Assembly (NCBI GenBank): GCA_964594635.1
Contig: CAZQMV010000006.1
Location: 62,001 to 126,000, forward strand
Length of the DNA stretch: 64,000 nt
DNA from: Berkiella sp964594635
GTDB lineage: Bacteria; Pseudomonadota; Gammaproteobacteria; Berkiellales; Berkiellaceae
Direction of reading: 5' to 3'
The position numbers and the translations under genes are program-made. Below are positions 56,265-64,000 of this stretch, one piece after another. Below the pieces are notes generated by a model that was given only the letters and a program-made list of their open reading frames with translations, had not been told where the DNA came from and did not search any database. How positions within the stretch are numbered: the stretch's first letter is position 1; every line of letters starts with the position of its first letter.

Positions 56265-57038
56265 ATGGGAGTTTTCAAAGACAGCAATGGCATGACCTAT
56301 ATTGCGGAAGTCGCATTACAAGCTTGGCGTATTGTTGAAGATCAATCAAGATCAACGACTAGAAAATTTGTTGATTCATCGCTTGAACACGATTTACTAG
56401 AAAAATTAATTGATGAGAGTAAACCTGTTATTAAATATTATGGTGATGAAGCGTATTTTAAAAAATGTCATTATCTTATTTTTACTCCCTTTCGTTATCC
56501 TCCGTTAAAATGGGGGTCACGTTTTGGTAGCCGATGGGAACGTGGACTATTTTATGCCGCTCTTGATTTAGAAACTGCCATGAGTGAAAAAGCATTCTAC
56601 AAACTCGCTTTCTTGCAAGCAAGTGAAGGTAACATTGGTGGGAAGACACTTTTATCTACAGCATTTAAATTAAATGTAGAAAGCACTCAATTTATTAATC
56701 TTTGTGAAACACCTTTTATGGCTTATGAAAAAGCAATATCTGCGAAAGATAATTATATTTTCGCACAAACACTCGGCAAGGAAATGCGAGATGCGCAAGT
56801 GGAATGTTTTCAATATGTTTCAGCGAGGAGCACTAGTGGAGGTTGCAATATAGGTGTTTTTTCACCTAAAGCATTGATCAATAATTCCAAACTCGAAAAA
56901 ACATTTGAGAACTACAACTGTTACGCAACCAAAGAGGTTGTCGAATTTTCGACCAGAACGCATTCTAGCCCTGCTCAATATATTTTTTTAGCGCAAGACT
57001 ACTTGGTTAATGGAAAAATGCCAATGCCACCAAGCTAA
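56265..57038 (+). CDS. RES-domain toxin
   Basis: About 257 residues from ATG 56265 (MGVFKD), directly after the antitoxin stop; the frame extends back to 56220 without a good start. The RES domain shows AWRIVEDQS (Arg), then GSRFGSRW and GLFYAALDLETAMSEKAF with the conserved Glu, followed by Ser-bearing IGVFSPKALI. Known RES toxins degrade NAD+. The protein is longer than many RES toxins, with a ~40-residue N-terminal and a C-terminal extension. Coupling to an Xre antitoxin gives strong support to the call. Confidence 0.85.
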   Translation: MGVFKDSNGMTYIAEVALQAWRIVEDQSRSTTRKFVDSSLEHDLLEKLIDESKPVIKYYGDEAYFKKCHYLIFTPFRYPPLKWGSRFGSRWERGLFYAALDLETAMSEKAFYKLAFLQASEGNIGGKTLLSTAFKLNVESTQFINLCETPFMAYEKAISAKDNYIFAQTLGKEMRDAQVECFQYVSARSTSGGCNIGVFSPKALINNSKLEKTFENYNCYATKEVVEFSTRTHSSPAQYIFLAQDYLVNGKMPMPPS

Positions 57039-57042
57039 CACT

Positions 57043-57075
57043 AAAAGGGCAAAGAATTATCCTTGCCCCTTTTTA
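57043..57075. terminator. Terminator between the RES toxin and pepN
   Basis: AAAAGGGCAA (57043-57052) pairs with TTGCCC-CTTTT (57063-57073, one bulged C), with a T run on one strand and an A run on the other. It lies between convergent genes and can work in both directions. Confidence 0.82.
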
Positions 57076-57076
57076 T

Positions 57077-59725
57077 TTAAGCCATTAACGATTTTGACAC
57101 AATTTCATAAACATCTTCTGACAAGTTACCGGATGTTTGAATTTTTTCTAATGCCTTTTTCATTAACTGACCTTGCTTGTTATCAAGTCGTTTCCATTGC
57201 GTTAACGCTTCTAACATTCGTGCTGCTACTTGGGGATTTGCAGTTTTTAATTCAATAACCCGATCGGCAAGGAAATCATAGCCTTTGCCTTGTTCATCAT
57301 GAAAACGCTCAGGATTCCCCATGCTAAACATATTAATCAACGCATAGACTTTATTAGGATTGCGAATATCAAAAGCTTCATGCTTCATTAATGCTTTAAT
57401 ATTTTCTAGTACAGTCGGTAATTCACTCGATGCATGTAAACTGAGCCATTTGTTGACCACAAGCGGATCATTTTTAAACTGCTGGTAAAATTCAGCAAAA
57501 AGCTCTTCACGTACTGGATGTGTAGAATGATTTAAAGCGCCTAATGCTCCCATTCTGTCTGTCATGTTCCTTGCATTTTTATACTGAGTCTTAGCCAATT
57601 CAATCGCTTTTGGATCTTCTGTACGTATTAAATAAGCCAGGGCCGTATTTTTCAAGGTTCGGTTTGCCATGCTGAGGCTTGATAATGTGCCATCATCATC
57701 TTGATTCGCTTTGGCATAAGCATCAAACAAATGCGGTTTGAGATCTAAAGCAAATTGGTTGACCAATGTTTGACGAGCTTTGATGAGCGCAGCGACTTCA
57801 ATGGTGGTTAGCTCTTCAGCAATGTAACCAAAGGACGGCAAACTCAGTATCTGTGCAATAGCAGCAGGATCGATATTACGTTCTTTTAGTACGGTCTGAT
57901 AAGCAATGAAAAGATCAGCAGGTATGGTTAGAGGCTCGTGCTTGATATGGGCTTGCATTAATTGCTTCACAATTTGCGTACATAATCTTTGCGAGCTGTC
58001 CCAACGATTGAATAAATCCTTATCGTGAGTCATTAACAATTTTAAGTCAGCATCGGTGTAATCATAATTGAGTTTAACCGGTGCTGAAAAATTACCTAAT
58101 AACGATGGTACGGGTTTTTCCGTAATATCATAGAAGGTAAATATCTGATTCATTTTTGATAACAACAAATAGGTACCATCGGCTGTTTTGCTAACAGGAT
58201 CTTGCGTATTCAGTGTAAAAGCCTGTCCCTTTTGACTATATAAATCAATTTTAATGGGGATCAAAAACGGCTCTTTGGGTTGATTATCTGGCGTAATCGG
58301 CAAGACTTGATTGACTGTTAAGGTAAATGTTTTATTTTGTGCTTGATATTCCCCTACTACATTGACAGTTGGGGTGCCCGCTTGATGATACCAGCGATGA
58401 AATTGGCTTAAGTCATAATCATTCGCATCACTAAATGCTGCAACAAAATCTTCAATCGTTACCGCTTGACCGTCAAAGCGTTCAAAATATAAATCCATAC
58501 CCTTGCGGAATTTTTCTTTGCCTAATAAAGTCGCAAGCATGCGGATCACTTCGGCACCTTTATTATAGACGGTTGAAGTATAGAAGTTATTAATTTCTAT
58601 ATAAGATTCAGGTCGTACTGGATGCGCCATAGGGCCTGCATCTTCAGCAAATTGCCTAGTACGGATAATGCGAACTTCATTAATTCGTTTAACCGCAGGA
58701 GATCCCATGCTCTCACCAAATTGCTGTTCACGAAATACCGTTAAGCCTTCTTTTAAACTTAATTGGAACCAATCGCGACAAGTGACTCGATTACCTGTCC
58801 AATTATGAAAATATTCATGACCAATCACCGCTTCAACATTTTGGAAATCAATATCGGTCGCCGTTTCTTCATTAGCTAAGACATACTTGGCATTAAATAT
58901 ATTAAGCCCTTTGTTCTCCATTGCCCCCATGTTGAAATCGTTGACTGCAACGATCATATAAACATCGAGATCATACTCACGTCCATAGGTTTGCTCGTCC
59001 CAGCGCATTGAATGCTTGAGTGATTCAATAGCATGAGCACATTTATCTTGGTTTTGAGCTTCAACGAAAATTTCTAAAGCCACCACTCGCTTAGAGCGCG
59101 TCGTGAAGGTATCAGATATTTTAACTAAATTACCAGCGACCAATGCAAATAAGTAACTCGGTTTTTTAAACGGATCTTGCCATTTCACCCAATGCCGATT
59201 GTTAGGCATATCGCCTTCACCTATTTTATTCCCGTTTGACAGTAAAACGGGATAGAGGGTTTTATCTGCCACAATCGTGGTCGTAAACAGTGACATCACA
59301 TCAGGTCGATCCAGATAATAGGTCATTCTTCTAAAACCTTCTGCTTCACACTGTGTACAAAACATTTTTTCAGAACGATATAGCCCACTTAAGGTGGTAT
59401 TCGATTCAGGGTGAATTTGCGTCACAATTTGTAAACTGAAACGATCTGGCACATTCTCAATGATTAACTGCGATCCGGAGGTTTCATATTGCTGGGGGGT
59501 TAAGATCTCGTCATTTAACTGTACAGAAACCAACTTTAAAGAATCACCCACCAAGATGAGAGGGCCTTTTTGCTGTGTAGATTGACGGCTTATTTCTAAA
59601 TGAGAATGCACCAAGGTTTGATCTTCAAAGAGCTCAAACTGTAAATCAATCGACTGGATATTAAAGGCGGGTGGCTCGTAATCCTTGAGATAAGTCGTTT
59701 TAAGTTTTGTTTCTTGTTGTTTCAT
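57077..59725 (-). CDS. pepN: Aminopeptidase N (M1 family)
   Basis: The 882-residue zinc aminopeptidase has GAMENKGLNIFN (~265), HEYFHNWTGNRVTCRDWFQLSLKEGLT with the HExxH motif and the distal Glu ligand (~302-328), and Tyr in FYTSTVYNKGAEVIRM (~385). The N-terminal beta domain, Ig-like domain and C-terminal helical domain match PepN (E. coli, 870 residues). It removes N-terminal residues from peptides in the cytoplasm. GAGGAG precedes the ATG by 5 bases. Confidence 0.95.
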   Translation of the reverse strand: MKQQETKLKTTYLKDYEPPAFNIQSIDLQFELFEDQTLVHSHLEISRQSTQQKGPLILVGDSLKLVSVQLNDEILTPQQYETSGSQLIIENVPDRFSLQIVTQIHPESNTTLSGLYRSEKMFCTQCEAEGFRRMTYYLDRPDVMSLFTTTIVADKTLYPVLLSNGNKIGEGDMPNNRHWVKWQDPFKKPSYLFALVAGNLVKISDTFTTRSKRVVALEIFVEAQNQDKCAHAIESLKHSMRWDEQTYGREYDLDVYMIVAVNDFNMGAMENKGLNIFNAKYVLANEETATDIDFQNVEAVIGHEYFHNWTGNRVTCRDWFQLSLKEGLTVFREQQFGESMGSPAVKRINEVRIIRTRQFAEDAGPMAHPVRPESYIEINNFYTSTVYNKGAEVIRMLATLLGKEKFRKGMDLYFERFDGQAVTIEDFVAAFSDANDYDLSQFHRWYHQAGTPTVNVVGEYQAQNKTFTLTVNQVLPITPDNQPKEPFLIPIKIDLYSQKGQAFTLNTQDPVSKTADGTYLLLSKMNQIFTFYDITEKPVPSLLGNFSAPVKLNYDYTDADLKLLMTHDKDLFNRWDSSQRLCTQIVKQLMQAHIKHEPLTIPADLFIAYQTVLKERNIDPAAIAQILSLPSFGYIAEELTTIEVAALIKARQTLVNQFALDLKPHLFDAYAKANQDDDGTLSSLSMANRTLKNTALAYLIRTEDPKAIELAKTQYKNARNMTDRMGALGALNHSTHPVREELFAEFYQQFKNDPLVVNKWLSLHASSELPTVLENIKALMKHEAFDIRNPNKVYALINMFSMGNPERFHDEQGKGYDFLADRVIELKTANPQVAARMLEALTQWKRLDNKQGQLMKKALEKIQTSGNLSEDVYEIVSKSLMA

Positions 59726-59856
59726 ATTGGCTCCTCGTTATTTCGACCAGGCTCAAGCAACTATACTCATACTATATATAAAGACAAACCACTTGATAAG
59801 GTCTCAGTTATTGAACTAATATTTAAAAAGGGAGCTTAGCTTCGCAAGGAGTGGAC

Positions 59857-61785
59857 ATGGTGGACGTATTAAGTGGCTTTAAAGATCGTTATGACAGTCG
59901 CTATAAGCAAGAAGAATTTAGCCTACAAGAATATCTAGAGATCTGTAAGCATGACAGTATGGCTTATGCCAACTCAGCAGAGCGCTTGTTGGCGGCTATT
60001 GGTGAGCCCAAATTGGTAGATACCAGTAAAGATCGTCGACTAAGCCGGATCTTCTCCAATAAAGTAGTTAAGCTATACGACTCATTTGAGCACTTCTATG
60101 GTATGGAAGAGCCTATCGAACAAATTGTGGCTTACCTAAAACATGCCGCACAGGGTTTAGAAGAAAAGAAACAAATACTGTATTTATTAGGACCCGTTGG
60201 TGGTGGTAAATCATCTCTTGCAGAAAGATTAAAGGCATTAATGGAAAAAGTGCCTTTTTATGCTCTAAAAGGCTCGCCTGTTCACGAATCACCTTTAGGG
60301 CTTTTTGATCCAGATGAAGATGGTCCTATTTTAGAAGAAGAATATGGCATTCCAAGACGTTATACCGAAACTATTCTCTCTCCCTGGGCAGTTAAACGTT
60401 TAAATGAATATAACGGCGATATTAATCAATTCCGCGTTATTAAACTATGGCCTTCTCGTTCAAAATTAATTGCTGTTGCTAAAACAGAGCCAGGAGACGA
60501 AAATAACCAAGATATCTCTTCTTTGGTTGGTAAAGTAGATATTCGAAAACTAGAACAATATTCACAAGACGATGCAGACGCTTATAGTTATTCAGGTGGA
60601 CTGTGCAAAGCTAATCGAGGCTTATTAGAATTCGTTGAAATGTTTAAAGCACCGATTAAAGTGCTACATCCATTACTTACGGCAACTCAAGAAGGTAACT
60701 TCAATGCCACTGAAGGTTCGGCTTCTATCCCCTTTGATGGCATCATTTTAGCGCATTCCAATGAAAGTGAATGGCTCACCTTTAAAAATAATAAGCACAA
60801 TGAAGCACTCCTTGATCGTGTTTACATTATTAAAGTGCCCTATTGCCTACGAGTGACTGAAGAAGTCCAAATATACAAAAAACTATTGCAAAATAGTTCA
60901 TTAAAAGAGGCGCCTTGCGCACCCAACACGCTTAAAATGCTAGCACAGTTTTTCGTGCTTTCTCGATTAAAAGAGCCAGAAAATTCCAGTATTTTTTCCA
61001 AAATGCGCGTGTATGATGGCGAGAACTTAAAAGATACCGATCCGAAAGCAAAATCTTACCAAGAATATCGTGATTTTGCTGGTGTCGACGAAGGGATGAC
61101 AGGTCTTTCTACTCGTTTTGCCTTTAAAGTTCTGTCAAAGGTATTCAATTTTGACACAACCGAAATTGCAGCTAACCCTGTGCATTTAATGTACATTTTA
61201 GAGCAAGGCATTGAAAGAGAACAATTCCCTCCTGAAACACATGAACGATATATGTCCTATATCAAGGGTTACTTATCCCCACGCTATGTTGAATTTATTG
61301 GTAAGGAAATTCAAACAGCTTATTTAGAATCGTATTCTGAGTATGGTCAAAACATTTTCGATCGTTATGTGACTTATGCTGACTTTTGGATCCAAGACTC
61401 AGAATATCGTGATCCAGACACTGGCGAAATTCTTGATAGACGCTCACTCAATGATGAGTTAGAAAAAATTGAAAAGCCTGCAGGTATTAGCAATCCTAAA
61501 GATTTCCGAAATGAGATTGTTAATTTCGTGTTACGAGCAAGAGCTAACAACAAAGGTAAAAACCCCAGTTGGACTAGCTATGAAAAATTACGTGTTGTTA
61601 TTGAAAAGAAAATGTTCTCCAATACGGAAGATTTGTTACCTGTGATCTCGTTTAATACCAAATCATCAGCTGATGAAAAGAAAAAGCATCAAGAATTTGT
61701 TGATCGCATGGTTGATAAGGGATACACACCAAAACAAGTACGTTTACTCTGTGAATGGTATTTGCGTGTACGTAAATCCTCATAA
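59857..61785 (+). CDS. yeaG: PrkA-family serine protein kinase (YeaG)
   Basis: About 642 residues from ATG 59857 (AAGGA six bases upstream; GTG 59851 is possible). The AAA-like N-terminal domain has AAQGLEEKKQILYLLGPVGGGKSSLAERL with Walker A, and TATQEGNFNATEG. The C-terminal PrkA kinase domain includes KMRVYDGENLKDTDPKAKSYQEYRDF. Identity to E. coli YeaG is high through KQVRLLCEWYLRVRKSS. In E. coli YeaG with YeaH acts in nitrogen-starvation and stationary-phase responses. It starts a three-gene run with yeaH and spoVR. Confidence 0.95.
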   Translation: MVDVLSGFKDRYDSRYKQEEFSLQEYLEICKHDSMAYANSAERLLAAIGEPKLVDTSKDRRLSRIFSNKVVKLYDSFEHFYGMEEPIEQIVAYLKHAAQGLEEKKQILYLLGPVGGGKSSLAERLKALMEKVPFYALKGSPVHESPLGLFDPDEDGPILEEEYGIPRRYTETILSPWAVKRLNEYNGDINQFRVIKLWPSRSKLIAVAKTEPGDENNQDISSLVGKVDIRKLEQYSQDDADAYSYSGGLCKANRGLLEFVEMFKAPIKVLHPLLTATQEGNFNATEGSASIPFDGIILAHSNESEWLTFKNNKHNEALLDRVYIIKVPYCLRVTEEVQIYKKLLQNSSLKEAPCAPNTLKMLAQFFVLSRLKEPENSSIFSKMRVYDGENLKDTDPKAKSYQEYRDFAGVDEGMTGLSTRFAFKVLSKVFNFDTTEIAANPVHLMYILEQGIEREQFPPETHERYMSYIKGYLSPRYVEFIGKEIQTAYLESYSEYGQNIFDRYVTYADFWIQDSEYRDPDTGEILDRRSLNDELEKIEKPAGISNPKDFRNEIVNFVLRARANNKGKNPSWTSYEKLRVVIEKKMFSNTEDLLPVISFNTKSSADEKKKHQEFVDRMVDKGYTPKQVRLLCEWYLRVRKSS

Positions 61786-61794
61786 GGGACACTG

Positions 61795-63075
61795 ATGTCG
61801 CGGTTTATTGACAGGCGCCCTAATGGGCGTCACAAAAGTGCTGTGAATCGCCAGCGCTTCATGCGCCGCTTCAAAATGCAAATACAAGAAGCGGTTAGAG
61901 AAGCTATTTCTGGAAGAAGCATCAAAGAAGTAGATGAAAGCGGCGAGAAAATAACCATCCCAGCCAAAGATATTTCAGAGCCGTCTTTCTCATATGGCGA
62001 AGGTGGCGTTCGCAATATTATTTTCCCTGGAAACAAAGAATTTATCCCAGGTGATCTCATTAAGCGCCCAAATCAGGATAGCGCTGGAAGAGGCGGATCT
62101 GAAGCGAGCGATGGAGCAGAAGAAGGACAAGACGACTTTGCTTTTGAAATATCTAAAGAAGAATTCTTAGACTTATTCTTTGAAGATCTCGCTTTACCCA
62201 ACCTTATTAAAACACAAATTGCTAAAATGCCTAATTATAAAATGGTGCGGGCAGGATACACCTCACAAGGGATCCCTGCCAATATCAATATTGTCAGATC
62301 GCTTCGTGAGGCTTTAGGACGCCGTCTTGCCATCAAGGCAGCTAAAAATAATAAAATCAAAGATTTAGAAAAAGAGCTCGCCTTACTTCTTTCCAGCGAA
62401 CCTCATTCTGCAAAAATTAAAATAATTGAAGAAGAAATTGCAAGGCTTCAACGCACCATCCTGACCATTCCATTCATTGATCCTTTTGATTTGAAGTATA
62501 ACAATCGGGTCATGCGTCCAGAGCCTTCTACACAAGCAGTGATGTTTTGCTTAATGGATGTTTCAGGATCGATGGATGAAGCAAAAAAAGATATTGCAAA
62601 ACGGTTTTTCATTCTACTTTACCTCTTTTTATCTCGAACTTACGAAAACGTTGAAGTGGTTTTTATACGGCACCATACCAGTGCTAAAGAAGTCAATGAA
62701 GAAGAATTCTTTTATTCCAGAGAAACCGGTGGCACCGTTGTTTCTAGTGCTTTAGAACTCATGCGCGATATCATGATAAGCCGTTATCCTACCAGTGATT
62801 GGAATATCTATGCCGCTCAAGCTTCTGATGGTGATAACTGGAACAATGACTCACCACGCTGCAAAGAAGTATTAATGAATGATATTCTCTCCTATGTGCA
62901 ATATTTTGCCTATGTCGAAATTATGCCAAGGCACCATCAAAGCTTATGGGAAGCTTATTTAACGATCAAAGAAGCTTGTCCACAATTTGCGATGCAACAC
63001 ATTGAAAGTGTTAAAGATATTTATCCTGTTTTCAGGGAGCTTTTTAAGCGCCAAGAAGGGATCACTCATGGCTAA
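61795..63075 (+). CDS. yeaH: YeaH/YhbH-family protein (DUF444, von Willebrand-type)
   Basis: The 426-residue protein starts SRFIDRRPNGRHKSAVNRQRFMRR, the DUF444 signature. A central region is Gly/Glu-rich (~100-130). The von Willebrand A-like part contains MFCLMDVSGSMDEAKKDIAKRFF with a MIDAS-like DxSGS motif (~250) and GGTVVSSALELM. It works with the PrkA-type kinase in stress adaptation, in an unknown way. It begins 9 bases after yeaG and overlaps spoVR by 8 bases. Confidence 0.93.
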   Translation: MSRFIDRRPNGRHKSAVNRQRFMRRFKMQIQEAVREAISGRSIKEVDESGEKITIPAKDISEPSFSYGEGGVRNIIFPGNKEFIPGDLIKRPNQDSAGRGGSEASDGAEEGQDDFAFEISKEEFLDLFFEDLALPNLIKTQIAKMPNYKMVRAGYTSQGIPANINIVRSLREALGRRLAIKAAKNNKIKDLEKELALLLSSEPHSAKIKIIEEEIARLQRTILTIPFIDPFDLKYNNRVMRPEPSTQAVMFCLMDVSGSMDEAKKDIAKRFFILLYLFLSRTYENVEVVFIRHHTSAKEVNEEEFFYSRETGGTVVSSALELMRDIMISRYPTSDWNIYAAQASDGDNWNNDSPRCKEVLMNDILSYVQYFAYVEIMPRHHQSLWEAYLTIKEACPQFAMQHIESVKDIYPVFRELFKRQEGITHG

Positions 63076-64000
63076 ATCAAAAAGCACGATTATCTCTGAT
63101 TCTTCTGAATGGACTCACGAACTCCTCGCTGAGTTTGATCAACAAATTGCACGTATAGCACAGAGTTTTAAGCTTGATACTTACCCTAACCAAGTCGAGA
63201 TCATCAATTCAGAACAAATGCTCGATGCTTATTCCTCGGTGGGAATGCCGTTAGGTTATAGCCATTGGTCTTTTGGTAAGCAGTTTCTAAATGTTGAAAA
63301 GCATTATCGACGAGGCCATATGGGTCTTGCCTATGAATTAGTGATTAACTCTAACCCTTGTATCTCTTATTTGATGGAAGAAAATACACTAACCATGCAA
63401 GCGCTAGTGATAGCCCATGCCTGTTATGGACATAATTCCTTCTTCAAAGGTAATTATCTTTTTAAAACGTGGACCAGTGCCGACTCCATTATTGATTATT
63501 TGGTATTTGCGAAAAAATACATTGCTGAATGTGAAGAGCAATATGGAATCGACGAAGTAGAAGAAATTATTGATGCCTGCCATGCCTTAATGAATAACGG
63601 TGTCGATAGATATAAGCGACCTAATAAAATTTCATTGCAAGAAGAAAAGGCAAGACAAGCAAGCCGAGCGGAATATTTGCAATCGCAAGTTAATGAATTG
63701 TGGAGAACACTCCCTTCTCCCCAAAATAAGCCAGGAGATGTGGCCTTAAAACGCTTTCCAGAAGATCCTCAGGAAAACATCCTCTATTTTGTTGAAAAGC
63801 ATGCTCCTTTACTTGAGCCTTGGCAACGTGAGATTGTGCGCATTGTTCGTAAGATCGCTCAATATTTCTATCCACAAAAGCAAACAAAAGTCATGAATGA
63901 AGGTTGGGCTACTTTTTGGCACTATACCATCATAAACCAGTTATATACTGAGCAATTGGTCAATGATGATTTCATGATGGAGTTTTTACATAATCATACC
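63068..64000 (+). CDS. SpoVR-family protein (YcgB), 3' end outside window
   Basis: The frame is open from ATG 63068 (MAKSKSTIIS) to the window end, giving 311 residues of an expected ~500. The pattern is that of SpoVR/YcgB: YSSVGMPLGYSHWSFGKQF, YELVINSNPCISYLMEENT, AHACYGHNSFFKGNYLF and EGWATFWHYTI. SpoVR proteins occur in operons with prkA and yeaH; in Bacillus SpoVR affects spore cortex formation, in enterobacteria its role is unclear. The overlap with yeaH shows translational coupling. Confidence 0.93.
   Translation, partial: MAKSKSTIISDSSEWTHELLAEFDQQIARIAQSFKLDTYPNQVEIINSEQMLDAYSSVGMPLGYSHWSFGKQFLNVEKHYRRGHMGLAYELVINSNPCISYLMEENTLTMQALVIAHACYGHNSFFKGNYLFKTWTSADSIIDYLVFAKKYIAECEEQYGIDEVEEIIDACHALMNNGVDRYKRPNKISLQEEKARQASRAEYLQSQVNELWRTLPSPQNKPGDVALKRFPEDPQENILYFVEKHAPLLEPWQREIVRIVRKIAQYFYPQKQTKVMNEGWATFWHYTIINQLYTEQLVNDDFMMEFLHNHT

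Noticed and set aside
1..64000. CRISPR arrays, insertion sequences, prophage, rRNA and tRNA genes
   Set aside because: No regularly spaced direct repeats, transposase or integrase genes, or recognisable rRNA/tRNA sequence was seen. A tRNA scan was not possible by eye over the full window.

Overview
The window reads as chromosomal DNA of a gammaproteobacterium with roughly 40% GC, probably from the Legionellales or a related host-associated lineage. The housekeeping proteins (Mfd, NagZ, LexA, Slt, PepN, PrkA/YeaH/SpoVR, FadE) are of gammaproteobacterial type. Between them lie genes typical of intracellular bacteria: ankyrin repeats, leucine-rich repeats, a RhoGAP-like protein with a proline-rich tail, and very large repeat-built secreted proteins. 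The lineage is inferred from gene content; no rRNA or tRNA was seen that would settle it.

Layout. 1-1.1 kb: the end of mfd and a csiV-like gene. 1.1-10.3 kb: two paralogous VCBS/cadherin-like giant proteins on the minus strand. The upstream one is interrupted by a 100-N assembly gap. Between them are a leucine-rich-repeat gene and a frameshifted acetyltransferase. 10.6-14.1 kb: a plus-strand operon of di-haem cytochrome c peroxidase, membrane histidine kinase and YfiR-like protein. 14.3-17.3 kb: a minus-strand salvage and recycling operon (YkuD-type enzyme, NagZ, hypoxanthine phosphoribosyltransferase, methylthioinosine phosphorylase). 17.4-30.3 kb: a small secreted protein, then a fatty-acid block with a TetR regulator, FadL-like porin, chalcone-isomerase-like protein, two thiolases, two multifunctional beta-oxidation enzymes of opposite domain order, and FadE.

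30.5-31.7 kb: a small acidic protein and lexA. 32.2-36.9 kb: an unknown effector-like protein, PabA/TrpG, lytic transglycosylase and an RsbW-like ATPase. 37.3-42.5 kb: a SulP transporter with a downstream ankyrin gene, then 2-oxoacid:ferredoxin oxidoreductase korAB. 42.7-45.2 kb: an orphan ParA-like ATPase and the RhoGAP-like protein. 45.3-53.2 kb: three overlapping minor-pilin genes, pyrD and the giant NAD-glutamate dehydrogenase. 53.4-59.7 kb: an M48 lipoprotein protease, hemH, an Xre/RES toxin-antitoxin pair and pepN. 59.9-64.0 kb: prkA-yeaH-spoVR, with the last gene cut by the window edge.

The main observations are these. (1) LexA keeps its DNA-binding domain, a catalytic Ser and a consensus LexA box in its own promoter, but has Asp where the scissile Gly85 should be (the change in E. 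coli lexA3) and Arg in place of catalytic Lys156, so it is predicted not to cleave itself. (2) The 529-residue protein at 43.6 kb carries a RhoGAP-like domain in which Arg-finger, Lys and Asn positions all appear conserved. (3) The broken giant gene can be reconciled arithmetically: a gap of 186 + 321n bp would restore both repeat phase and reading frame.
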